From Baffinella frigidus (lineage: Eukaryota; Cryptophyceae; Cryptomonadales; Baffinellaceae): DNA of 10,253 nucleotides. The stretch covers positions 421,852 through 432,104 of the forward strand of contig MU646410.1 of NCBI GenBank assembly GCA_026770585.1, in the 5' to 3' direction. Of this stretch, positions 5,872 to 10,253 are shown piece by piece. Every line of letters starts with the position of its first letter. The stretch's first letter is position 1. The translations under genes and the position numbers were made by a program. The notes under the pieces were generated by a model. That model searched no databases. It saw only the letters and a list, made by a program, of their open reading frames with translations, and was not told the origin of the DNA.

Positions 5872-5907
5872 GAGGGGATGTGGTGGGAGGCGCGCCGACA
5901 TGGGATG
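5872..5907 (+). CDS. MORN exon-like island, copy 2
   Basis: EGMWWEARRHGM preceded by CCCAA and followed by GTCTGC. An AG just before GGG ATG would give a 33-base phase-0 exon GMWWEARRHGM. Relative to copy 1 there are synonymous changes (CGC/CGA for Arg, CAC/CAT for His) as well as Gly to Ala. The upstream LVY half is missing, so this may be a micro-exon or a broken copy. Confidence 0.4.
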
Positions 5908-6006
5908 GTCTGCCCGAGAACCGAAACCCGAGACCATTTAACTAACCCACAACCCCGGAACCCGAAACACGAAACACGAAACCCTGAACCCGAAACTCGA
6001 AACCTG

Positions 6007-6042
6007 GAGGGCATGTGGTGGGAGAGGCGCCGCCATGGGATG
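6007..6042 (+). CDS. MORN exon-like island, copy 3
   Basis: EGMWWERRRHGM between GGAG and GTACAT. AG at 6008-6009 would again allow a phase-0 33-base exon ending HGM|GTA. His is CAT here and CAC in copy 1. The flanks are CCCGAAA-type spacer. Confidence 0.4.
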
Positions 6043-6044
6043 GT

Positions 6045-6260
6045 ACATCCTAATCCATAAACCCGAAACCCTGAGCCCGAAACCCGAAACCCAACACCCG
6101 AATCCTGACACCCTAAACCCTAAACCCTGAACACTCAACCCGACACCCAAAAAACGAAACCTTCTTCTCCCTTGGCAACCTCGACCATTCCTAAATCATC
6201 AACCCGAAACCCGAAACCCCCGGGTAACGCCCTCTTCCTGAACCCTCATCCCGAAATCCG
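6045..6260. repeat. Telomere-like spacer with one unique patch
   Basis: CCCGAAA/CCCTAAA heptamers, then unique sequence at about 6152-6200 (CTTCTTCTCCCTTGGCAACC) of no recognised function, then more heptamers. Confidence 0.7.
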
Positions 6261-6265
6261 AAACG

Positions 6266-6289
6266 TGGGAGGGGCGCCGCCACGGGATG
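6266..6289 (+). CDS. MORN exon-like island, copy 4 (truncated)
   Basis: WEGRRHGM followed by GTACGC. It retains only the second half of the motif (EGM and one Trp are lost) but keeps the same GT position as copies 1-3. Confidence 0.35.
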
Positions 6290-6294
6290 GTACG

Positions 6295-6545
6295 CCCGAA
6301 ACCCTGAATCTTTAGGGTTGAAACCTTAAACCCGAAACTGGAAACCCGAAACCCGAAACCCTGATCCCGAAACCCGAAACCCTAAGCCCGAAACCCGAAA
6401 CCCTAATCCCTAAATGTTCTTGGCAGAAATAATTTGAAACCCGAAACCCGAAACCCGAAACCCGAAACCCGAAACCCAAAACCTGGCACCCGAAACCCCG
6501 CACCCTAAATCCTAGCCTCAAACCCTAACCCTAAACCCTAACCCC
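6295..6545. repeat. Heptamer array, homogenised CCCGAAA type
   Basis: Several uninterrupted CCCGAAA units (about 6435-6475) within mixed units. A reverse-strand frame reads FRVSGFG repeats, the direct result of 7-base units read in 21-base cycles. Confidence 0.9.
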
Positions 6546-6560
6546 GCAACCTGAACGCAG

Positions 6561-6619
6561 GGGATCGAGGGCTTCCGGCAACGCGACGAAGTCGCCATCC
6601 TCCCCATATCTCTCGTGGG
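6561..6619 (+). CDS. Exon-like island, GIEGFRQRDEVAILPISLV
   Basis: A 59-base island bounded by ACGCAG and GTAAAC (GT at 6620) reads GIEGFRQRDEVAILPISLV. The part GAAGTCGCCATCCTCCCC is echoed at 6852-6869 as CAAGTCGGCATCCTCCCC (QVGILP). Hydrophobic ILPISLV suggests a folded strand, but no family is recognised. Good splice-like borders and a related copy support coding origin. Confidence 0.4.
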
Positions 6620-6626
6620 GTAAACC

Positions 6627-6790
6627 CTCAACCCTCAACCCTAAACCCTAAACCCTAAACCCTAAACCCTAAACCCTAAACCCTAAACCCTGAACCCTAA
6701 ACCCTACTTCCCGAACCCCAACCCTACACCCTAAACCCTAAACCCTAAACCCTAAACCCTAAACCCTAAACCCTAAACCCTTAAACCCTG
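6627..6790. repeat. Exact interstitial telomere-like arrays
   Basis: Two runs of CCCTAAA (about 6637-6690 and 6730-6782, roughly seven or eight exact units each) separated by a short degenerate stretch. Confidence 0.95.
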
Positions 6791-6849
6791 AACCTATACC
6801 TGAACCCCTAAAACCCTGAACCCATACCCGAAACCCTAAACCCTGAACA

Positions 6850-6881
6850 CCAACAAGTCGGCATCCTCCCCGTGGCGCGCC
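6850..6881 (+). CDS. Broken copy of the ILP island
   Basis: CAAGTCGGCATCCTCCCC|GTGGCG reads QVGILP and then meets GT. It aligns with the second half of 6561-6619 and has a similar position relative to the next heptamer tract. Too short to stand alone; probably a truncated duplicate. Confidence 0.3.
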
Positions 6882-6884
6882 CCC

Positions 6885-7035
6885 CGACCCTAATCCTAAC
6901 CATAAACCCTGAACCATAAACCCTGAACCCAAAACCCAAACCCCGAAACCCTGAACCCGAATCCCGTACGCGCAATGACCGTTCAACGCAAAACCTGAAA
7001 CCCCAGACCCCAAACGCTACCCCCCAGACCCCAAA
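6885..7035. repeat. Degenerate heptamers
   Basis: CCCTGAA and CCCCAAA type units with a short unique patch at about 6965-6990. No gene seen. Confidence 0.75.
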
Positions 7036-7043
7036 TCCGGCAG

Positions 7044-7089
7044 ATGCGAGCACGGCGTGCGGACAGAGTTGAAGCGCTTCGGGACTTGA
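7044..7089 (+). pseudogene. CEHGVRTE island, broken copy
   Basis: After GGCAG this reads CEHGVRTELKRFGT and then hits TGA. It is a diverged copy of the start of the exon at 7488 (YEHGVRTECKRFGT), with Tyr to Cys and Cys to Leu changes and a stop at the point where the intact copy continues. Confidence 0.5.
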
Positions 7090-7114
7090 CCCGCCATTCC
7101 AGGCGGGCCAAGTC
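7083..7114. repeat. Hairpin before microsatellite
   Basis: GACTTGACCCGCC pairs with GGCGGGCCAAGTC (12 of 13) around ATTCCA. It lies directly before the CTAT tract. Confidence 0.6.
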
Positions 7115-7116
7115 CT

Positions 7117-7160
7117 CTATCTATCTATCTATCTATCTATCTATATATATATATATATAT
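7117..7160. repeat. (CTAT)n(AT)n microsatellite
   Basis: About seven CTAT units followed by about nine AT units. Confidence 0.95.
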
Positions 7161-7280
7161 CGGTTGCAGGCGCACGTCCAGGTTTGTACGGGAGTTGGCC
7201 ACGTTGAAATGGTGTTGTAGTACACCGTGGTAGTGTTTACAATATGCAAGGCCCTGGCGATGTTGATTAGAGGCGCTGAT

Positions 7281-7341
7281 CCGCCTCGCACCTGGACAGA
7301 TACGAGCACGGCGTGAGGACAGAGTGCAAGCGCTTCGGGAC
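7281..7341 (+). repeat. 61-bp direct repeat copy with YEHGVRTE island
   Basis: Matches 7469-7529 with two differences. It includes the AG acceptor context (CACCTGGACAG) and the island frame YEHGVRTECKRFGT, which here continues NKPRCV and a stop instead of the ALEHLL helix. It is therefore a truncated exon duplicate together with part of its upstream intron. Confidence 0.75.
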
Positions 7342-7350
7342 TAACAAGCC

Positions 7351-7470
7351 TCGGTGTGTCTAACACTCCTTGGTGTGTCTAACACGCCTCCGTCCCGTGT
7401 CTAACACGACTACATGGTGTGTCTAACACTCCTAAATCACGTGTCCAACACGTCTTGGTGTGTCTAACCC
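7351..7470. repeat. GTGTCTAACAC minisatellite, block 2
   Basis: Six copies of GGTGTGTCTAACAC or close variants, spaced 18-23 bases apart. The core GTGT-CTA-ACAC is nearly palindromic. It matches the core of block 1 about 6.4 kb upstream; inverted, more diverged copies (GTTAGACACACC, GTTGGACACACC) lie at about 7617-7673. Confidence 0.8.
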
Positions 7471-7487
7471 GCCTCGCACCTGGGCAG

Positions 7488-7584
7488 ATACGAGCACGGC
7501 GTGCGGACAGAGTGCAAGCGCTTCGGGACGGACGCCGCCCTCGAGCACCTGTTGCTCGCGTCCGTGCGTCACGTCCGCCGTCAG
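7488..7584 (+). CDS. Exon-like island ending ALEHLLLASVRHVRRQ
   Basis: A 97-base frame from CTGGGCAG| to CGTCAG|GTGCTC reads YEHGVRTECKRFGTDA followed by ALEHLLLASVRHVRRQ: a possible MORN-like start (Y-E-H-G) and an amphipathic Leu/Arg helix. It starts in phase 1 and ends in phase 0. The second copy at 7650-7730 ends at the same codon and the same CAG|GTG donor. Over the shared 18 codons, seven differ silently and only two change the residue, which argues that the protein was selected. The larger + frame 7419-7754 reads this DNA in the wrong phase. The family is not recognised. Confidence 0.6.
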
Positions 7585-7649
7585 GTGCTCAGGAAGCCTT
7601 GTCCGTGATTTTAGAGGTGTCAGACACACCCAGGCGAGTTAGACACACC

Positions 7650-7730
7650 ATGGAGGAGTGTTGGACACACCATGCGGATCCCGCCCTCGAACACTTGCTC
7701 GTCGCGTCCGTGCGCCACGTCCGGAGACAG
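7650..7730 (+). CDS. Second ALEHLLVASVRHVRRQ exon copy
   Basis: A frame from ATG (7650) or from an AG just upstream (7641-7642) reads MEECWTHHADP then ALEHLLVASVRHVRRQ, and CAG|GTGCAA follows. It is homologous to 7488-7584 from the E-C residues onwards. Upstream of E-C it is replaced by inverted minisatellite units (GGACACACC), so the 5' part is probably damaged. Synonymous codon choice (CGT/AGA, CTG/TTG, TTG/CTC) shows the split is not recent. Confidence 0.5.
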
Positions 7731-7734
7731 GTGC

Positions 7735-7862
7735 AACACCCTACTAAACCCTAGGCCCTGAACCCTGAACCCTGAACCCTGAACCCCAAGACCCTAAATC
7801 CTGCACCCTCAACCCTACACCTTGAACCCTAATCCCCAAACACCAAACACCAAACCCTACAT
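7735..7862. repeat. Degenerate heptamers, CCCTGAA type
   Basis: Four or five CCCTGAA units then mixed variants. No gene seen. Confidence 0.85.
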
Positions 7863-7865
7863 CAG

Positions 7866-7938
7866 GCGGAAGACATCGCGGCATCGCCCCTGCGGTGCCA
7901 GTTCACCGACCCTCTCGGCAACGCTCCTGGCCAGGTCC
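7866..7938 (+). other. Coding-like island ending in APGQV motif
   Basis: The frame AEDIAASPLRCQFTDPLG then NAPGQVQ is open across a non-repetitive GC-rich patch. The beginning (GACATCGCGGCATCGC) recurs at 8077-8092 (DIAAS), and the end (GCTCCTGGCCAGGT) at 8259-8272 (APGQV). Both ends of the island are thus duplicated 200-340 bases downstream, which suggests another diverged exon or intron copy. No domain recognised. Confidence 0.35.
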
Positions 7939-8076
7939 AAACCCCAAACCCTAAACCCCTGAACAGTTTCGGGGCTAGGTGTGTTTGTTATCACGAAACA
8001 CGAAACATCAAACGCTAAAAGTTTCGGGTTTAGGTGTCTTCCTGCACCCGAAACCCGAAACAATAATTCCTAAACG

Positions 8077-8274
8077 GACATCGCGGCATCGCTCAACCGC
8101 CACCCTCATCGTTCAACGACAATCTCATATGGAAACACTTGAAATTTATAAACTGGGTTTCAATCCAAATGACTACACATGTACGGAGCCTACCCTAGAG
8201 CAACGCCCCCTCTGAGGGGCGTTAAAAAACGTCAACTTCTGGATTTGACAAAGAAAGCTCCTGGCCAAGTATGG
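8077..8274 (+). other. Unique island with DIAAS, NPNDYTC and APGQVW pieces
   Basis: About 200 bases without heptamers. One frame gives METLEIYKLGFNPNDYTCTE and stops at TGA (8213-8215) inside a hairpin. A second frame further on reads RQLLDLTKKAPGQVW and is followed by GTAAAC (GT at 8275), a good donor. These might be two exons or one frame-shifted exon; the APGQV end matches 7923-7938. I cannot tell coding from noncoding with confidence. Confidence 0.3.
8202..8223. other. Perfect GC-rich hairpin followed by A-run
   Basis: AACGCCCC pairs with GGGGCGTT around CTCTGA, then AAAAAA. The form recalls a terminator or a 3'-end processing stem, but in this eukaryotic context a role is unproven. Confidence 0.5.
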
Positions 8275-8279
8275 GTAAA

Positions 8280-8400
8280 CCCGAAAACCCCAACCCAAAC
8301 CCCAAACTCCAAACCCCAAACCCCAAACCCCAAACCCCAAACCCCAAACCCCAAATCCCAAACCCCAAACCCCAAACCCTAGTCCCTAATCCCTGAACCC
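8280..8400. repeat. Heptamer array, homogenised CCCCAAA type
   Basis: About twelve CCCCAAA units with one or two substitutions. The + frame reads TPNPKPQ repeats and the minus frame GVWGLGF repeats, both artefacts of the 7-base unit. Confidence 0.95.
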
Positions 8401-8451
8401 TGATTCCTAAACCCGGGTTTGGAAGTTCAGGTCCTGGCTCGTGCCACCACT

Positions 8452-8610
8452 ATCCCTAAACCCTAAACCCTGAACCCTAAACCCTAAACCCTAAACCCTC
8501 TAAACCTTGAAATCACTAAGCCCTAAACCCTGAACTCTAAACCCTAAACCCTAAACCCTGAACCCCCTAAACCCTAAACCCTAAACCCTAAACCCTAAAC
8601 CCTAACCCCC
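8452..8610. repeat. Telomere-like arrays, mostly exact CCCTAAA
   Basis: Several exact runs broken by CCCTGAA and short interruptions, leading up to the AG acceptor of the 8613 island. Confidence 0.95.
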
Positions 8611-8612
8611 AG

Positions 8613-8664
8613 AATTCGCCGGACGACTACAAAGGCTCGTTCGTGTGGCGGACAACCAGCGCAG
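8613..8664 (+). CDS. MORN-like exon
   Basis: A 52-base island between ACCCCCAG and GTTTAT reads NSPDDYKGSFVWRTTSA plus one base. D-x-Y-K-G-x-F-V-W matches the first strand and turn of a MORN motif, although the usual R/K-H-G ending is replaced by TTSAG. It starts in phase 0 and ends in phase 1. It is flanked on both sides by telomere-like heptamers, as is the MORN island at 3891, consistent with one gene of scattered MORN exons. Confidence 0.45.
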
Positions 8665-8669
8665 GTTTA

Positions 8670-9000
8670 TTACCCCTCATCCTTAAACACTAAACTATAA
8701 ACTATAAACCATAAACCATAAACCATAAACCATAATTCCTAAACCCTAAACCAAGAGCCCAGGTTCCCTTATCCCTAATCCCTCAACTCTCATGCCTAAC
8801 CTATAAACCCTAATCCCGAATCCCTAACCTCCAAATCATCCCTAGGCCCAAACCTCTAAACTAATCCCTAATCTCTAATCCCAATTCCCTAATCCCTAAC
8901 CTCTAAACCCCCTGAACACTCAAACCCTTCAAAACCTCACCCCCAAACTCTCAAACCCTTTAAACCCATTTAAACCCTGAACCCTTTTAGTGTGTACCCT
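8670..9000. repeat. Degenerate heptamers, CCATAAA and CCCTAAT types
   Basis: A homogenised CCATAAA run (about 8695-8735) followed by highly diverged CCCTAAT/CTCTAAA units. No gene seen. Confidence 0.8.
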
Positions 9001-9031
9001 GAAACGTGTACCCCAAACACGAAACACGAAA

Positions 9032-9090
9032 GCAGGGCCGAGGAGCCTAGCGCTCGAAAATCGCCACAAGTTGTTAAAGAGTTTCAGTGA
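9032..9090 (+). other. GQEQPKTW-family island, copy A (deleted)
   Basis: From GCAGGGCCGAGG the frame reads AGPRSLALENRHKLLKS. It shares LALE(N/T)R(H/N)K with copy F (10106) but lacks the QPKTWREEQ middle, an internal deletion. Silent differences (CTA/CTC, GCG/GCC) separate the two. Confidence 0.4.
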
Positions 9091-9162
9091 AACCCTGAAT
9101 TCTCAAACCCTTCACCAGACAACAAACAATCAAAGCGTGAACCCTAAACCCCAAACACCAAA

Positions 9163-9200
9163 TCAGGGCAGGAGCAGCCGAAGAGCTCTCAACACTGAAA
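9163..9200 (+). other. GQEQPKTW-family island, copy B (truncated)
   Basis: GGGCAGGAGCAGCCGAAG reads GQEQPK and then SSQH and a stop. Only the start of the unit is kept. Confidence 0.45.
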
Positions 9201-9245
9201 CCAGAAACCCTAAACCTTGAACCCTCAAACCTAAACCCTGAACAC

Positions 9246-9335
9246 GAAGTGTAGGGTGTAGGTTGTAGGGTGTCGGGTGTCGGATGTAGGGTGTAGGGTG
9301 TAGGGTGTAGGGTGTAGGGTGTCGGGTGTCGGGTG
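9246..9335. repeat. Inverted-orientation heptamers (GGGTGTA)n
   Basis: About twelve 7-base units, mainly GGGTGTA with GGGTGTC variants, with the G-rich strand on +. Its complement, TACACCC, is the unit type seen at the far right end of the window. Confidence 0.9.
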
Positions 9336-9343
9336 ACACGAAA

Positions 9344-9400
9344 GCAGGGCAAGAGGAGGAGCAGCGGAAAACTTGGCGGGAAGAGCACTCGCACCCTTTC
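9344..9400 (+). CDS. GQEQPKTW-family island, copy C
   Basis: Reads AGQEEEQRKTWREEHSHP after CGAAAG. Relative to copies D-F there are silent changes (CAA/CAG, ACT/ACG, GAA/GAG, AAA/AAG) and an insertion of Glu residues. The acceptor-like AG is consistent, but no GT follows the HP codons, so exon status is unclear. A charged helical peptide of unknown function. Confidence 0.4.
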
Positions 9401-9404
9401 AAAC

Positions 9405-9585
9405 CTACACACCAAACATCAAACACCAAACATCAAACACCAAACAACACCAAACCCCAAACCCTAAACTCTAAACCCTAAACCCTAAACCCTAAACCCT
9501 AAAAACCAAACATCAAACACTCAAACACTCAAACCAATCAAACTCTGAACCCTAAACCATGAACCCTAACACCAAACACCAAACA
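9405..9585. repeat. CACCAAACATCAAA and CCCTAAA repeats
   Basis: A 7-base-spaced ACACCAA/ACATCAA repeat flanks a short exact CCCTAAA array (about 9466-9503). Confidence 0.85.
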
Positions 9586-9590
9586 CCACA

Positions 9591-9640
9591 GCAGGGCAGG
9601 AGCAGTCGAAATCGAGGCGGGAGGAGCACGCACACCCTCT
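9591..9640 (+). CDS. GQEQPKTW-family island, copy D
   Basis: Reads AGQEQSKSRREEHAHP after CACCACA. Matches copies C, E and F in frame and length; Pro to Ser, Thr to Ser and Trp to Arg changes. No GT donor follows. Confidence 0.4.
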
Positions 9641-9680
9641 AAAACCTAAACCTCAATGCCTTAACCCACACAGCAGGCTA

Positions 9681-9829
9681 CGAAGGGATTTTCGGCCAAA
9701 ATTGGGCCACCTTTGATACCGTATCCGTAGGAACCCCCCTATGCCCCTACGGGTTGCCTACCGTAGGGTCCCAGGTCTCATCGCGTAGGGGCTATTCAAA
9801 TCCCTTCGAAGTCCGCTGTGTGGCCTAAG
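9681..9829 (+). repeat. GGAACCCCCCTATG-family repeat, second full copy
   Basis: The core 9726-9829 is about 90% identical to 4839-4940. Here CGAAGGGATTT (9681-9691) and AAATCCCTTCG (9798-9808) form perfect 11-bp inverted ends around most of the core, suggesting element boundaries. Inside is GGCCAAAATTGGGCC, a small near-palindrome. Confidence 0.8.
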
Positions 9830-9850
9830 CCCCAGACACGAAACATCGCA

Positions 9851-9900
9851 GCAGGGCAGGAGCAGCCGAAGACATGGCAGGAGGATCACTCACACCCCCT
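9851..9900 (+). CDS. GQEQPKTW-family island, copy E
   Basis: Reads AGQEQPKTWQEDHSHP after ACATCGCA. Close to the family consensus; preceded by ACGAAACATCGCAGC, which also precedes copy F, so upstream spacer was copied too. It runs directly into an inverted-repeat element at 9901. Confidence 0.45.
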
Positions 9901-10042
9901 CTCGGAACACTACGGGGAACATGATGTTCACATTCTTAAGTGAATAATTGGATTGTTTCTGAGGAAACATGCCAAAAGTCAGCAATTTCTGGTCACGTTA
10001 TGTACGGACATCCGGGCAAAAGGTGCCCCGTAGCCTCCCGAG
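9901..10042. mobile_element. Short inverted-repeat element
   Basis: CTCGGAACACTACGGGGAAC at the left pairs with GTGCCCCGTAGCCTCCCGAG at the right (about 14-15 of 20). The centre is AT-rich and noncoding. Size and structure match the other MITE-like elements, though the arms are more diverged. Confidence 0.5.
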
Positions 10043-10105
10043 TGGTTAAAACCTCAACCCCAAAGCCTTAACTCCAAACCCTAACCCGAAACCCGAAATA
10101 TCGCA

Positions 10106-10180
10106 GCAGGGCCGGAGCAGCCGAAGACGTGGCGGGAGGAGCAGGCCCTCGCCCTCGAAACGCGCAACAAGTATACACCC
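10106..10180 (+). CDS. GQEQPKTW-family island, copy F (longest)
   Basis: From GCAGGGCCGGAG the frame reads AGPEQPKTWREEQ then ALALETRNKYTP and a stop in the following heptamers. It joins the QPKTWREE part seen in copies C-E to the LALE(T/N)R(N/H)K part seen in copy A, so it may be closest to the ancestral unit. Predicted as a charged helix; family unknown. Confidence 0.45.
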
Positions 10181-10253
10181 TAATAAACCCTAATACACCC
10201 TGATACACCCTTGACAAACGCGCAACAAGTATACACCCTAATACACCCTAATA
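10155..10253. repeat. ACGCGCAACAAGTATACACC direct repeat with TACACCCTAA units
   Basis: The tail of copy F plus spacer (about 10160-10195) is repeated at about 10218-10253, running off the window edge. Spacer units are CCCTAATACA types. Confidence 0.8.

Noticed and set aside
5650-7053. Many minus-strand ORFs with GFRVSGFG-type repeats
   Set aside because: They are the 21-base (seven-codon) reading of CCCGAAA/CCCTAAA heptamers on the complementary strand. No start, domain or splice logic.
7351-7470. CRISPR-like spaced repeats
   Set aside because: The repeat core is only about 14 bases, spacers are 5-9 bases and the context is eukaryotic.
7419-7754. 111-codon + frame ORF
   Set aside because: It reads the first ALEHLL island in the wrong phase and crosses the minisatellite; only its last third coincides with the supported frame.
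8202-8230. Rho-independent terminator
   Set aside because: The stem is followed by an A-run on + (a T-run only on the other strand, on the wrong side), and the locus is eukaryotic.
9074-9429. Minus-strand ORFs with HPTPYTLHPTPYTL repeats
   Set aside because: They are translations of the (GGGTGTA)n block on the complementary strand.

Overview
The window looks like nuclear DNA from a eukaryote, most likely a protist or alga with the plant-type telomere repeat TTTAGGG. Reasons: (1) there are many runs of the heptamer CCCTAAA and of diverged 7-base variants, almost all with the C-rich strand on +; (2) short GC-rich islands read as pieces of eukaryotic protein domains (MORN, and the N-terminal half of a WW domain) and are often bounded by AG and GT as in spliced exons; (3) no long ORF, bacterial operon, rRNA or tRNA gene is visible. 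WW domains with a YYWN core and large MORN families are common in dinoflagellates and related alveolates, so I lean that way, but this is inference.

Layout. 1-50: end of a WW-domain exon on +. 60-1790: gene-poor DNA holding at least five inverted-repeat (MITE-like) elements and a GTGTCTAACAC minisatellite. 1798-3600: a possible first exon, then a family of short phase-0 exon-like islands starting after (C)AG with Glu-rich codons, separated by CA-rich repeats and telomere-like heptamers. 3600-4250: heptamer sea with one MORN-like island (3891-3955). 4260-5200: composite inverted-repeat region, with 139-bp arms about 98% identical around a second nested inverted repeat, plus palindromic AAGTTGAC motifs. 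5272-6290: four tandem 100-120 bp units carrying MORN exon starts, then MORN islands repeated in CCCGAAA-type spacer. 6560-6880: heptamers with two related coding-like islands. 7040-7735: repeated exon-like islands with a strong synonymous-substitution signature, a CTAT/AT microsatellite and the second GTGTCTAACAC minisatellite. 7740-8610: heptamer sea with a few islands and one perfect hairpin. 8613-8664: another MORN-like island. 9030-10253: six copies of a GQEQPKTWREEH-type island, one more copy of the inverted-repeat family from 4.8 kb, and a final short inverted-repeat element.

Interpretation. The best overall reading is one or more + strand genes made of very short exons (about 35-100 nt), repeatedly duplicated together with their introns, with introns and spacers filled by expanded and locally homogenised telomere-like heptamers. 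I cannot assemble a full transcript. Several island copies carry stops or lack splice sites, so part of the array is probably pseudogenic. Long reverse-strand ORFs are artefacts of the heptamers.
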